From: Streptomyces sp. CC0208
GTDB lineage: Bacteria > Actinomycetota > Actinomycetes > Streptomycetales > Streptomycetaceae
Length of the DNA: 64,000 nt
NCBI RefSeq assembly: GCF_003443735.1
Contig: NZ_CP031969.1
Span: forward strand, 6,324,001-6,388,000
Reading direction: 5' to 3'
Shown: positions 1 through 9,186 of the stretch, in pieces
Position numbering within the stretch: the stretch's first letter is position 1
Layout of the letters: every line of letters begins with the position of its first letter
The notes under the pieces: model-generated
What the model was told of the DNA's origin: nothing
The model's input: the letters and a program-made list of their open reading frames with translations, nothing else
Database searches by the model: none
Program-made: the position numbers and the translations under genes

Positions 1-642
1 GTCGGCATCCCCGTCACCTACCGCCGCGAGATCCGGTCGGCCACCGCGTCGGCGCTGCACCTGCGGGGCGTCGTCGAACCGGTGCGGGTGAGCGTGGACG
101 ACGGCGAACCGCGCACGGTCCACAGGGAGGATCCCTGGGTCCTGCTCCCCGCCGGAACCCACCGGGTCTCCGTCACGCTGCCGCACCACCCCAGCGGCGG
201 GGGCCTGCGCGCCGAACTGCTCGGCCTGGAACCGGTGACGGACTGGACCTGCGCCGTCCAGAACGATGACGTACTGACGAGGTTCGCTGCCGAGGCCGAC
301 CCCGCCGACCCCGCCGCCCCTGAGCGGTACGACATCCGGCTGCCGCTGGCCCTGGAGCCGGGCGAGGAGGCGTGGCTCGACGTCGATCTGTCGCATCTGC
401 CGCCGTCCGACAAGGGCTTCGCGGTGCGGCCGGCCGGGACGCAGATCCGCGTGACCGGATGGGCCGCGGGGGAGTGCCTGGGCCGGGTCTGGGCCGGCGA
501 CAGGCCCGCCTTCTCCGGCGGAGACTCGAACATACTATGGATACCGCCAGGCTGGTCCGGCCTCACCCTGCTGGTGCGGGGAACCGCCGGACCGGGTAAT
601 CCGGAGCTCCGCACACTGCGGCTGGAGTATCCAGACGACTGA
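1..642 (+). CDS. C-terminal part of an unrecognised beta-rich protein (5' end outside window)
   Basis: The reading frame is open from the first base and ends with TGA at 640-642, so only the last 213 residues are visible. The composition suggests a beta-sandwich: alternating hydrophobic strands, many Gly/Pro turns, no membrane segment, and a Trp-rich end (ILWIPPGW, then LVRGTAGPG). That resembles the accessory C-terminal domain of a large carbohydrate-active enzyme, but no catalytic motif is visible. The stop lies 9 nt before the GTG of a ROK-family regulator, so the two are probably co-transcribed. ROK proteins often control neighbouring sugar-use genes, which weakly supports a glycoside-related role. 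The function is inference only; the reading frame is well supported by GC-rich third positions. Confidence 0.7.
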   Translation, partial: VGIPVTYRREIRSATASALHLRGVVEPVRVSVDDGEPRTVHREDPWVLLPAGTHRVSVTLPHHPSGGGLRAELLGLEPVTDWTCAVQNDDVLTRFAAEADPADPAAPERYDIRLPLALEPGEEAWLDVDLSHLPPSDKGFAVRPAGTQIRVTGWAAGECLGRVWAGDRPAFSGGDSNILWIPPGWSGLTLLVRGTAGPGNPELRTLRLEYPDD

Positions 643-651
643 GGGAGCGCG

Positions 652-1890
652 GTGGCGCGGCGCACGGCCCGGGATCTCCGGAGCGAGAACCGTTTCGAGG
701 TTCTGCACGCTTTGTTCGAACTCGGGCCTTCCACCCGGCAGGAGCTCGCCCGGCACACCGGACTCAGCCCGGCGACCGTGGCGACCATCGTCACAGAGTT
801 CCTCTCCGAAGGTGTCCTGCGCGTCGCCACCGTGGAGAACAACACCGGTGGACGGCCGCAGGAGCGGCTCACCATCGACCCCGAGCGCGGCCGCATCGTC
901 GGCGTCGACGTGGCCGAGACCTACGTCGACGCCACGGTGTACGACCTCGAACTCGGCGTGCTCGGGCATGGCGAGGTCGCACTCGACGAGCACGAGAACG
1001 ACCCCTCGTACGTCGTCGACGGAATCGTCCGCGCGATCGAGGCGGCCGTCGCGGACGGGGGAGTCCAGCAGAAGCGCATCCTCGGCGTCGGGGTCAGCAT
1101 GCCTGGGCATGTCCATCCCGACGCCGGTGTCTCGGTCTTCGCACCGAACTGGGACTGGCACGACGTGCGCATCGAGGAGCTGCTGGAGAAGGTGCTCCCG
1201 GTCCCCGTGTACGTCGACAACCCGCTCAAGGCGGTCGTCCTGTCGGAGATGTGGTTCGGTGTCGGGCGGGTCGTCGACAGCATGGCCGTCGTCAACCTCG
1301 GCACCGGTGTCGGCGCGGGCATCGCCATCGACGGGTCACTGATGCGCGGCGCCACCAACAACGCCGGGGAATGGGGCCACACGCTCCTCCGGCTGGACGG
1401 CAGACCGTGCCGGTGCGGCCGGCGTGGCTGTGTGGAGGCGTACCTCGGCGCCCCCGGTCTGCGCACGACGCTCGCCGAGATCGACCCGGACCACCCCACG
1501 CTCGCGCAGTCACGGCAGCGCGACTTCGTCGAGGCGGTCGCCTTGGGTCTCGACGCGGGCGACCCTGCGCTGAAGGAACTGGCCCTGCGCACGTCGCGCT
1601 ACCTCGCGGCGGCCCTCGGCGACCTGGTGAACCTGCTCAACATCCCCAGCGTCACCCTCACCGGCTGGACCTCCACGGCCCTGGCCCGGTGGCTCGTCCC
1701 CGCCGTGCGTGCCGAACTCCCCGACCACGTCATGCCGGGCTCCCTGCAGGGCCTCACCGTGGAGCCGTCCCAGGTCCCGGGCAACGCCGTGGCCCTCGGC
1801 ATGGCGGCCTTCACCCTGCAGCGGTTCCTCACACGGCTGGGCCTGGGCAGCCCGGCGGGTACACGGCCTCGGCCGGACCCGGAGCCGTAG
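652..1890 (+). CDS. ROK-family transcriptional regulator (NagC/XylR type)
   Basis: Product of 412 aa. Residues 1-60 form a winged helix-turn-helix (TRQELARHTGLSPATVATIV); the rest is a sugar-kinase-like ROK domain. The phosphate-loop-like NLGTGVGAGI lies near residue 216. The ROK zinc motif is intact: Cys253, Cys255 and Cys260 in CRCGRRGCVE. In this family the DNA-binding members are usually repressors whose operator binding is relieved by a sugar or sugar phosphate; the ligand cannot be read from sequence. The start is GTG at 652, chosen because GAGGGAGCG lies just upstream and because the HTH begins about 10 residues later. It follows the preceding gene by 9 nt and is probably translated from the same message. 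Typical ROK repressors are 380-410 aa, so this one is full length. Confidence 0.9.
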   Translation: MARRTARDLRSENRFEVLHALFELGPSTRQELARHTGLSPATVATIVTEFLSEGVLRVATVENNTGGRPQERLTIDPERGRIVGVDVAETYVDATVYDLELGVLGHGEVALDEHENDPSYVVDGIVRAIEAAVADGGVQQKRILGVGVSMPGHVHPDAGVSVFAPNWDWHDVRIEELLEKVLPVPVYVDNPLKAVVLSEMWFGVGRVVDSMAVVNLGTGVGAGIAIDGSLMRGATNNAGEWGHTLLRLDGRPCRCGRRGCVEAYLGAPGLRTTLAEIDPDHPTLAQSRQRDFVEAVALGLDAGDPALKELALRTSRYLAAALGDLVNLLNIPSVTLTGWTSTALARWLVPAVRAELPDHVMPGSLQGLTVEPSQVPGNAVALGMAAFTLQRFLTRLGLGSPAGTRPRPDPEP

Positions 1891-1907
1891 GAGGTTCTCG
1901 GTACGCC

Positions 1908-1938
1908 GCTAGTGCGACTTCATGCGCATCGCGCTAGC
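1908..1938. terminator. stem-loop between convergent genes
   Basis: GCTAGTGCGA (1908-1917) and TCGCGCTAGC (1929-1938) pair at 9 of 10 positions around an 11-nt loop. It lies 18 nt past the ROK stop and before the end of the oppositely oriented kinase gene, so it could stop both transcripts. No U-tract follows, which is common in Streptomyces. Confidence 0.45.
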
Positions 1939-2058
1939 AGGTCACAGCCGATCCGGCCCTCAAAGGTACAGATCAGACGGGTACTCGGGGAAAACCGGCG
2001 CACGGTCACGCTAATGAAGACAGTTCGGTAGCAGTGAATTAGCAAATCTGCAGCTTCC

Positions 2059-5000
2059 TCAGCAACGACTACGAGCAGTAGTGGTCGGTTGTACGGCACT
2101 TCTGTCGGTCTGCGGGTCGTCGGTTCGGCGTGATGGTTCGGCGGTGGCTGCGAGCAGGGCGGCGTCGTCGTCGACCCGGTCGGGGGTGTTCAGCAGTTCC
2201 AGGGCCCTTTCGGTGATCCGCTGGGGGTCGGAGCGGGCGGCGGCGGGCAGCGCGGCGCAGGTCCGGCGCAGGGCCGCCAGGCCGTCGTCCAGGGACAGCG
2301 CCCGGTTCTCCACCAGGCCGTCGGTGTACAGCAGCAGGCCGGTGCCGGGCGGGAACGCCACCTCGCGGTCGACCGGGGTGCTGCCCAGACCCAGCGGCAG
2401 CGCCGGGGGCAGCTCCAGATAGGCGGTGTCGGCGGCTATCAGCAGGGGCGGCAGGTGCCCGCTGGCGGCGTAGCGCAGGCGGTGGCGGTGGGGGTCGTAG
2501 ACCGCGTAGAGGCAGGTGGCGAAGCGGTCGGTGGCGAGCGACTGCAGGTAGGCGTCCAGCCTGGTCAGCACCTGGGCCGGGCCGGCGCCCTCCAGGGCGA
2601 GGCTGTGCAGGGCGGAGCGGAGTTGGCCCATCAGAGTGGCGGCTTCCACGTCGTGGCCCATGACGTCGCCGATGGCCAGCCCCACGGCGCCGTCGGGCAG
2701 GGCGAGAACGTCGTACCAGTCGCCGCCGATCTCGGCGCCGCGGTTGCTGGCCCGATAGTGGGTGGCCAGGCGCACTCCGGGCAGCTGGGGCAGGCGGTGG
2801 GGCAGCAGGGCGCGCTGCAGGGTCAGGGCGAGGCGGCGCTCGTTGTGGTACCGGGTGGCGTTGTCGTAGGCCAGGGCCAGGCGGTGGGCGAGGTTCTCCA
2901 GATACTTGTGTTCGACCGCGGAATAGCCGCCGGTGTGCCGGACCAGTACCAGGGCCCCCAGCGTCTGGTCGTGGGCGCGCAGCGGCAGGGCCAGCACGGC
3001 GGCGGGCGCCGGGTGCGGGCCGACTGGGGCCGGGGCGGTGCCGCTGATCGCGCGGGTGGCGGCGGTGGCCAGGGCCTCGCGGGCAAGAAGGGGGGTGCCG
3101 GCGATGTACGGCGGGGGCGACTGCGCCGGGGCGGGTGCCGCAGGGGTGAGGTGGATGCTGATCTGGTCGGCGAAGTCGGGCAGCAGGATCTGACCGGTGG
3201 TCTGCAGTATCTGGTCCGGGTCGAGGGTGGCGGCCAGCCGCAGGCCCGCGTCGGCCAGGGAGGCCAGCACGGCCAGCTGGTTGCGGGTCTCGGTCAGGGC
3301 CTGTTCGCGCAGCCGGGACAGTTCCAACCCGGTGCGGACACGCGCCAGCAGCTGGCGCGCGGAGAAGGGTTTGGCCAGGTAGTCGTCGGCGCCGGCGTGC
3401 CGACCCTGCACGGATTCCTCCTCGCCGGCGCGGGCGGTGAGCAGGACGATGGGCAGGCGGGCGGTGCGCGGGTCGGCGCGCAGCGCCCGGACCAGCTCGA
3501 AGCCGTCCATGCGGGGCATCATCACGTCGCTGAGCACCAGCTCCACCGGCTGCGCCAGGGCCATCTCCAGGGCGGCCCGGCCGTCGGCGGCGAGCAGCAC
3601 GTCGTAGTCGGGCTGCAGGAGCTGGGTGAGGTAGGCGCGCATGTCGGCGTTGTCGTCGACGACCAGCAGGCGGGCCCGGTGGGGGCGGTCGGTTTCGTGC
3701 GGGCTGGGGCCGTGGAGGGCACCGTGGGTCGCGGGGGCGTGCGGGGTGCGTGCCGCTGAGGTGGCCGCGGCGGGGACGGAGGTGGCCGTGGCGGGGACGG
3801 GGTCGGCCGCCAGCCAGCCCAGCGCCTCGTCCACGTAGGCCGCCGTGCGGCCGGGCCCGCCTCCGCCTTCCCTGGGGATCTCCCCGGGGGATCCGGCGCC
3901 GGCCTCGGGCGGGGCAGGGCGGGGCCGCTGGGCGGTGGCGAAGGGGAGGTCCACGGTGAGGGTGGTGCCCTGGCCGAGGCGGCTGTCCACGCCGACGGTG
4001 CCGCCGTGCGCTTCCACCAGATCCTTGACCAGCACCAGGCCGAGGCCGCTGCCCTCGTGGGAGCGGGAGCGGGCGCCGCGGACCCTGTGGAAGCGCTCGA
4101 ACAGGCGCGGCAGCTCGTCCGAGGGGATGCCGGTGCCGGTGTCGGTCACGGTCAGCCTGGCCCGGTCGCCGGCCGCGGCCACCTGCACCCGGGCGCCGCC
4201 GGTGAAGGTGAACTTCAGGGCGTTGCTGAGCAGGTTGAGGATGATCTTCTCCCACATCTCCCGGTCCAGGAGGACCGGCTTGGGCAGGGGCGGGCAGTCC
4301 ACCTCCAGCGTCAGCCCTGCCGCCTCGAAGGCGGACCGGAACACCCCGGCCAGCTCGGCCGTGGCACCGGCGAGGTCGACCGGCTCGAGGGCGGGGCGCG
4401 TCTGCCCGGCCTCGGCACGGGCGACGTCCAGGAGGGTGTTGACCTGCTTCAGCAGGCGCAGGGCGCCGCGCTCGGCCAGCTCCAGCTGCTCGCGCCGCTC
4501 GGGCCGGTCCTCGTCGGCCAGGGCCTGCTGGAGCGGGCCCAGGAGCAGGGTGAGCGGGGTGCGGAACTCGTGGCTGACGTTGGCGAAGAAGGTGGTCTTG
4601 GCCCGGTCGAGCTCGGCCAGCGCCTCTGCCCGCCTGCGCTGCTCTTCGTGCGCGAGCGCGGCCGACAGCGCCCCGGCCACAGCTGAGGCGAGCACCTCCA
4701 GGAAGTCGTAGTAGGCCCCGGCCGGGGGGAAGCAGGGGTTGACGCCCACCACCAGCACGCCCTCCACCCGGCCCGCGCTGTGCAGCGGAAGGGCAAGCGC
4801 CTGCTCGACCGGGAGCAGGGAGGCCGCGGCGTGCCGTCCGGCCAGGCTGCCGCCGGTGAACGCGGCGGCCGGCAGCGTGGCCGGGACACCGTCGGCGACC
4901 ACCTGCACCAGCCGGGCCGCCGCCTCCGGCCCGTCGGCCGCATTCAGTGAGACGGTCTCGGGCGCCGACCGGAGCCCGGTAGAGGCCGCCGGCCGCTGCA

Positions 5001-5652
5001 TCCCTGGCTCGGAAGCCAGGTACAGGCCCAGAAACGGGATCTCCTCGGGGTAGGAGCCCGCCACCTCGGCGACCACGCGGGCGACCTCGCCCGGAGTGGG
5101 CAGCCCGGCCGTGCGCGTGCCGGTCTCGCTCAGCAGGCGCAGTCGGCGCTCGCCCAGTACCCGGCCGGTGGTCTCGGTGAGGATCTGCAGCACGCCGCCG
5201 GCGGTGCCGTCATCCAGCAGCACGGGCTGGAAGGCGGAGTCGAAGTAGCACTGCTCCAAAAAGCCGTGGCGTTCCATGATGAGCAGCTCATCCGGGACCA
5301 GCAGGGGCTTGCGGGTGTCGGTCACATAGTGGAAGTGGGAGCTCACGGGGTGGGCCCAGACCTCGGGGAACACCTCCTTATAAGGCCTGCCGAGCGCCCA
5401 GGGGTGTTTGGCGCCGACAATGGGTGTGGAGCCCGAGTTGTACAGCGTGGCGAATTCAGCCCCCCAGTACAGAGCCATCCCATGCTCAGAGGTGAGCATG
5501 AGGCGCAGGCTGTCCACGAGGGGCCCTGGCCAGGAGACGGGGGGCCCGAGCGGCGTCGCCCTCCAGTCGATCCCTGACAGCAGTTCGCCGAACGCGCCGC
5601 CCTCGGCGAACACCCGGGCCGCCGCGGTGCGCGGATCATCGCGCCGGGTCAT
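2059..5652 (-). CDS. fused sensor histidine kinase / receiver / SpoIIE-type PP2C phosphatase
   Basis: Very large cytoplasmic signalling protein, 1197 aa. Domains in order: an N-terminal PAS-like sensor (about 25-160); a GAF-like region (about 190-345); HisKA with phospho-acceptor His361 in FFANVSHEFRTP; a HATPase domain with N box (NLLSNALKF) and G box (GSGLGLVLVKDL); a response-regulator receiver with acceptor Asp709 in LVLSDVMMP and the Lys of YLAKPFS; a second GAF (about 820-965); and a C-terminal SpoIIE/RsbU PP2C domain with metal ligands Asp978 and Asp981 in GGDWYDV and a further Asp in IGDVMGHD. Known roles imply that phosphorelay could gate a phosphatase acting on an anti-anti-sigma factor; that link is inference. 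No transmembrane helix is evident. The start is ATG at 5652 because AGGAGGAA sits 8 nt upstream; the frame stays open 21 codons further without a better site. No sigma-factor partner gene is adjacent. Confidence 0.9.
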   Translation of the reverse strand: MTRRDDPRTAAARVFAEGGAFGELLSGIDWRATPLGPPVSWPGPLVDSLRLMLTSEHGMALYWGAEFATLYNSGSTPIVGAKHPWALGRPYKEVFPEVWAHPVSSHFHYVTDTRKPLLVPDELLIMERHGFLEQCYFDSAFQPVLLDDGTAGGVLQILTETTGRVLGERRLRLLSETGTRTAGLPTPGEVARVVAEVAGSYPEEIPFLGLYLASEPGMQRPAASTGLRSAPETVSLNAADGPEAAARLVQVVADGVPATLPAAAFTGGSLAGRHAAASLLPVEQALALPLHSAGRVEGVLVVGVNPCFPPAGAYYDFLEVLASAVAGALSAALAHEEQRRRAEALAELDRAKTTFFANVSHEFRTPLTLLLGPLQQALADEDRPERREQLELAERGALRLLKQVNTLLDVARAEAGQTRPALEPVDLAGATAELAGVFRSAFEAAGLTLEVDCPPLPKPVLLDREMWEKIILNLLSNALKFTFTGGARVQVAAAGDRARLTVTDTGTGIPSDELPRLFERFHRVRGARSRSHEGSGLGLVLVKDLVEAHGGTVGVDSRLGQGTTLTVDLPFATAQRPRPAPPEAGAGSPGEIPREGGGGPGRTAAYVDEALGWLAADPVPATATSVPAAATSAARTPHAPATHGALHGPSPHETDRPHRARLLVVDDNADMRAYLTQLLQPDYDVLLAADGRAALEMALAQPVELVLSDVMMPRMDGFELVRALRADPRTARLPIVLLTARAGEEESVQGRHAGADDYLAKPFSARQLLARVRTGLELSRLREQALTETRNQLAVLASLADAGLRLAATLDPDQILQTTGQILLPDFADQISIHLTPAAPAPAQSPPPYIAGTPLLAREALATAATRAISGTAPAPVGPHPAPAAVLALPLRAHDQTLGALVLVRHTGGYSAVEHKYLENLAHRLALAYDNATRYHNERRLALTLQRALLPHRLPQLPGVRLATHYRASNRGAEIGGDWYDVLALPDGAVGLAIGDVMGHDVEAATLMGQLRSALHSLALEGAGPAQVLTRLDAYLQSLATDRFATCLYAVYDPHRHRLRYAASGHLPPLLIAADTAYLELPPALPLGLGSTPVDREVAFPPGTGLLLYTDGLVENRALSLDDGLAALRRTCAALPAAARSDPQRITERALELLNTPDRVDDDAALLAATAEPSRRTDDPQTDRSAVQPTTTARSRC

Positions 5653-6088
5653 CGAGAAATCTTCCTCCTGGCGCCTGTGTGATCCGCCCGCGCTCCCAAG
5701 GCTGCCGACGGCCACTCGCTGCGGACCTCCCGGGCAGATCGGACGCCGGATCCGATAGTTCTGACGACACTTCTGCCTGAATTGCCCATATAGAACAATT
5801 AAGACCCATTTGCTCAGAAGTGTACGCCTGCAACCGCACGCCGACGGTGGTGATCGTCGACCAGCAGTCTCTGCGTCCGGCCGTCACGGTCGGCGACGAC
5901 GGACTAGTCCGGGACCGCGCGAAGAGGTGGTCGATGATCCGGTCTGCGGCCGACTTGCTCGAGTGAAGCTACTCAAGATTCGACCTGGCTTCGCCATCGG
6001 CTACGGCGGCAGGACCCTCCCTGCCGGACGCCAAAGGTGTTCGATTTGCGTGGAGTTCACCACGATCAGATGAATCCATCTGGTTTGA
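5653..6088. other. gene-free gap with an AT-rich core and an inverted repeat
   Basis: No convincing gene here. Bases around 5750-5825 are clearly less GC-rich than the surroundings. ACACTTCTG at 5767-5775 is repeated inverted as CAGAAGTGT at 5815-5823 with 39 bp between. This may be the promoter/operator region of the leftward kinase gene. The right part abuts a beheaded gene at 6089 and may be a recombination scar. Confidence 0.4.
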
Positions 6089-6670
6089 GGATCGGGTGGC
6101 CCTCAACAGCCCTTCGGGCAGCCGCCGTTCGCGCCGCCACCGAAGAAGGCCGGCGCGGGAAAGGTCATCGGCCTGGGCTGTCTCGGTCTCGTCGGGCTCT
6201 TCGTTCTGATCGCCCTCATCGGCGCCGTCGCGGGCAGTGGCTCCGGCTCGAACGACTCCAAGAGCGCCGATGACACCAAGGCCAGCGGCTCGACGTCGAA
6301 GAGCGACACGGCGGCCGACCTCTCCAGGAGCAGTGACAAGAAGGTCGGCAGCGAGCCGAAGGCCGACAAGAAGGTCGTCGTCTTCAAGGTGTGGGGCACC
6401 GCACCCGCCGGCGCCCTCGGACCACTCGACATCACCTACGGGTCCGACTCCGACAACCGCGACGGTGCTTTCAAGAACGGCGAGTTCGAGGCCACCTTGC
6501 CCCTCGACGATGACGCCCTGTACTTCAACGTCACTGCACAGCTCCAGGGGTCCGGGGACATCCACTGCTCCGTCACGGTCGACGGGAAGGTGAAGAAGGC
6601 TCACGCGGCCGGCGACTACAACATCTGCAATGCGCAGCTCAGTGCAGGCCTGCTGGGAGGGTGGGACTGA
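6089..6670 (+). pseudogene. MmpS-like membrane-anchored protein lacking its N-terminus
   Basis: After an in-frame stop at 6086-6088 the frame reads a Pro/Gln-rich tail (PQQPFGQPPFAPPPKK), one membrane helix (about 6160-6240), a Ser/Lys linker and a beta-rich domain with VTAQLQGSGDIHCSVTVDG and a final Cys. That matches the extracytoplasmic domain of MmpS-family transport accessory proteins, which carry a conserved Cys pair. No ATG, GTG or TTG with a ribosome-binding site precedes the helix in this frame; the first in-frame GTG (6389) is inside the soluble domain. Intact relatives start with a long Pro/Gln-rich segment, so the 5' end appears lost. An alternative is an undetected non-standard start. 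The next gene begins 2 nt after this stop, as in an operon. Confidence 0.6.
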
Positions 6671-6672
6671 CG

Positions 6673-7269
6673 ATGGCTGAGAGCGCTCCGCGACCTCCCG
6701 TCACACCTCCGCCGCCCGGCTTCCCCCCGCCCGTGCCGTCCGAGGTGCCAGTCCCGCCGATCCCGCCGATCCCGCCGAAAAAGCGTCGCACCAACGCGAT
6801 CATCATCGGCTCGGCCGCCATCGTGATCGCCGCGATCGTCACCACGGGCATCGTCGTCGTGGGGGCCACCAAGGGGTCCCCCGATGACGACGACAAGCCG
6901 CCCACCACCACCGCGTCGAGCATCCCGGACGAGGATCTCGTCACCCCCGCCGAAGAACCGACGTACGGCGAGGTCGAAGCCGACAGTTTCTCGATCGACC
7001 TGCGCACCACCGCACGGCAGTGCTTCGGATCGGCGGGTTGCAATGTGACCGTGGAGCCGGAGCTCACCTACCTGGGCAGTAGTGGGGTCCTCGACCCGGA
7101 CGCCGTCTACGAGATCACTTACGAGATTCACGGCGACGAGTCCGGGCCGGTCATCCAGACCGCCGAGCTGACGAACCAGACCAGCCTCAGCTACAGAAAG
7201 TCTCTGATCAGCACCCCTTCGGCGAGCACGGAACTCTCTGTGGAGATCACTGACATCCAGCAGGGCTGA
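6673..7269 (+). CDS. Pro-rich single-pass membrane protein of unknown function
   Basis: 198 aa. Residues 1-37 are almost entirely proline, valine and acidic/basic turns (PPPPGFPPPVPSEVPVPPIP), followed by KKRR as a stop-transfer-like cluster, a helix at about 40-66 (IIIGSAAIVIAAIVTTGIVV), an Asp/Pro/Thr linker, and an extracytoplasmic beta-rich domain with two cysteines (QCFGSAGCNVTV), probably disulphide bonded. The start is ATG at 6673 with GGGAGG about 13 nt upstream; a GTG at 6661 would overlap the preceding frame. The architecture copies that of the neighbouring MmpS-like remnant, so the pair may have been a two-protein membrane module. No family is recognised beyond that. Confidence 0.7.
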   Translation: MAESAPRPPVTPPPPGFPPPVPSEVPVPPIPPIPPKKRRTNAIIIGSAAIVIAAIVTTGIVVVGATKGSPDDDDKPPTTTASSIPDEDLVTPAEEPTYGEVEADSFSIDLRTTARQCFGSAGCNVTVEPELTYLGSSGVLDPDAVYEITYEIHGDESGPVIQTAELTNQTSLSYRKSLISTPSASTELSVEITDIQQG

Positions 7270-7282
7270 CGCGTTGCAGGTA

Positions 7283-7687
7283 TCAGGTCAATGTGCGTTC
7301 CAGGACCGTGACCGTCGCGCTCCTCTTGACCCCCTTCGCCAACCCCTGCAGCTTCACCGGCACCTCCACCTTCTCCGTCCCGTAGTTCACCACCGCGAGA
7401 TAGAGCCGCTTCCCGGAGCGCGTCGCCACCGTCGCCAAGCCCGGCAACGCGCGTGCCGTTGCCGGCAGCACCGTCTCGCCCAGCCTGCTTGTCAGCATCT
7501 GCTGGGCCCAGTAGCTGAAGGAGACGTAGCTGGTCAGATTGTCGTAGGCGATCAGGTCCGTGGCCCAGACGTTGTTCTTTACGGGGGAGAACAACGGGGC
7601 GTAGCACTCCATCAGGACCTGGTCCGAGTTCCGGATCAGGCCTGCCGGCCATGCCGCGTCGCCCAGAGCGGCGTTCAAGTCGGGGGT
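7283..7687 (-). pseudogene. C-terminal stump of a GH51 alpha-L-arabinofuranosidase
   Basis: The frame encodes ALGDAAWPAGLIRNSDQV, then CYAPLFSPVKNNVWATDLI and AYDNLTSYVSFSYWAQQML, the hallmark C-terminal part of the GH51 barrel plus the start of its beta-sandwich. A complete enzyme has 500-800 residues with two catalytic glutamates further upstream; only about 130 residues remain and both glutamates are gone. Similarity begins near 7687, just 50 nt downstream of the CdaR stop codon at 7737, so the upstream part was removed and the remainder now abuts an unrelated gene. A TTG at 7678 could start translation, but the product would not be an enzyme. It faces the membrane-protein gene tail to tail with 13 nt between. 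Confidence 0.75.
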
Positions 7688-7736
7688 CGGGCGGCCCTCC
7701 TGCGCCGCTGCTGACCGGGGCGATCGGGCCGGAGAC

Positions 7737-8939
7737 TCACTCGCCTCCGTCGTCGGCCCCCGTCCCTCCGCCCAACCGATCGGCCAGACAGGCCAGATAC
7801 AACGCCATCGTGGTCCGGTGGTCCCGCAGTGGTCGGCCGGTCGCCTGCTCGATCTTGTTCATCCGGTAGACGACGGTGTTGCGGTGGATGTGCAGGGCCT
7901 CGGAGGCGCGGACGAGGTTGAATCCGCTCTCGCACCACGCCGTGATGGTGTCGCGCAGGACCGGCCAGTCCGGCTGGCCGCGCAGGCTCGCGGTGGTGCG
8001 TTCGATCAGACGGTTGCGGGCCGGCTGGGACACCGTCGTGAGGGCCTGGTGGACGCGCAGGTCGGTGATCAGGTGGACGGGGGAGTCGCTGGCCACGCGT
8101 GCCCCGAGGCGGAGCGCGTCGCAGGCGTCCTGGTAGGAGTCGTGGAGGCCGCTCACCGAGGCGGCCGGTTCGCCGATGCCGGCCCGTGCGACGAGACCGT
8201 CCTGCGCGGCGATGACGTCGGTGGTCCGCCGGCAGTCGTCCAGCAGGGAGGTCACCGGGCGCCGGTCCGGGAGTCTGCGCAGTACGCCGATCCAGCCCGG
8301 GGCCGTGGAGGCGATGATGTCCTGGGGGTCGGCGAAGACCTCGCGGACCGTGCGCAGCAGTTCGGAACGGACCAGTGCCATGTCCCGGGTGGGTGCGCCC
8401 TGGCGGCGGGCGCCCGCTTCGGGGACCCGTACCTCGATGGCGACCGCGACCCGCCGCAGCCGTAGGTCGAAGCCCAGTTCGGCGGCCCGGAACAGCAGGA
8501 AGTCGCCCTCCACGACCTGCGGGTCGTACGACGCGACGTCGGACAGCAGTTTCTCCGCCGCCCGCTCGGCGAGCAGGCGGGAGCGCAGCATCACGGACTC
8601 CCTGAGCAGGATCTCCGTCTGGCGTTTGACGAGCAGCCCGAACCGGCGCACCTGCGCGGGCGTTCCGGTGATCCCGACCGTGCCCACGGCCTTTCCGTTC
8701 GCGACCAGGGGCAGGGTGACTCCCGGGCGTACTCCGCGCAGTTGCTGTGCCTGCGACGCGTTGTGCGTGGCGGGTTCCTGGGTGCGGACGACCTCGACGG
8801 ACGCCTCGTGGAAGCTGCCCACCCGGCTGCTGTCGCCGCTGCCGATCACCAAGCCGCCCGCGTCGGTGATCAGCACGTTGAAGCCGATGACGGCGGTGGT
8901 GTCGGAGGCGATCTCCTGCGCGAGTGACGGGCTCAGCAT
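7737..8939 (-). CDS. CdaR/PucR-type transcriptional regulator
   Basis: 400 aa. Residues 1-135 match the sugar-diacid-recognition domain of CdaR (LSPSLAQEIASDTTAVIGFN, then GGLVIGSGDSSRVG and SFHEAS). The middle resembles the degenerate GGDEF-like domain of this family, and the C-terminus carries the PucR-type HTH (EALHIHRNTVVYRMNKIEQATG). Family members are usually activators responding to small organic acids or purine-related compounds. The start is ATG at 8939, where the family N-terminus begins and GGGAGAA lies 8 nt upstream; the open frame upstream to 9080 is not family-like. It is divergent from an amino-acid ABC importer and FAD oxidase, so it probably controls them. A 13-bp inverted repeat lies between the two start codons. 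Confidence 0.9.
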   Translation of the reverse strand: MLSPSLAQEIASDTTAVIGFNVLITDAGGLVIGSGDSSRVGSFHEASVEVVRTQEPATHNASQAQQLRGVRPGVTLPLVANGKAVGTVGITGTPAQVRRFGLLVKRQTEILLRESVMLRSRLLAERAAEKLLSDVASYDPQVVEGDFLLFRAAELGFDLRLRRVAVAIEVRVPEAGARRQGAPTRDMALVRSELLRTVREVFADPQDIIASTAPGWIGVLRRLPDRRPVTSLLDDCRRTTDVIAAQDGLVARAGIGEPAASVSGLHDSYQDACDALRLGARVASDSPVHLITDLRVHQALTTVSQPARNRLIERTTASLRGQPDWPVLRDTITAWCESGFNLVRASEALHIHRNTVVYRMNKIEQATGRPLRDHRTTMALYLACLADRLGGGTGADDGGE

Positions 8940-9014
8940 GAGCGGTTCTCCCGTCGACGGGCGGGCCCGGGTGGACGCACCGTACAGCGGATCGATCGAA
9001 TTCGGCCACAAGTC

Positions 9015-9027
9015 TGTACGAAGTACA
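9015..9027. promoter_or_regulatory. inverted repeat in the CdaR / ABC-importer divergent promoter
   Basis: TGTAC and GTACA are separated by GAA. The site lies 76 nt before the regulator start and 160 nt before the binding-protein start, a position suited to an operator shared by both promoters. No protein-site match is known to me. Confidence 0.35.
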
Positions 9028-9186
9028 CGGTGACGTAACCGGAGCCGGTTCGTAGCGTATGGCCCCAATCGCATCCGCAATCACCTCCCCGATCCATCCC
9101 CCTCACATCCCCGCCGGGGGCACAGCGCGGTGAGTCGGCGGGCTCCCCTCTGCATCCTTCAGCATCGTTACGGAAGGCCCATGCCG

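Noticed and set aside
2455-3759. 434-codon plus-strand frame antisense to the kinase/phosphatase
   Set aside because: Low-complexity Gly/Val/Gln product typical of a shadow frame opposite a GC-rich gene, with no domain.
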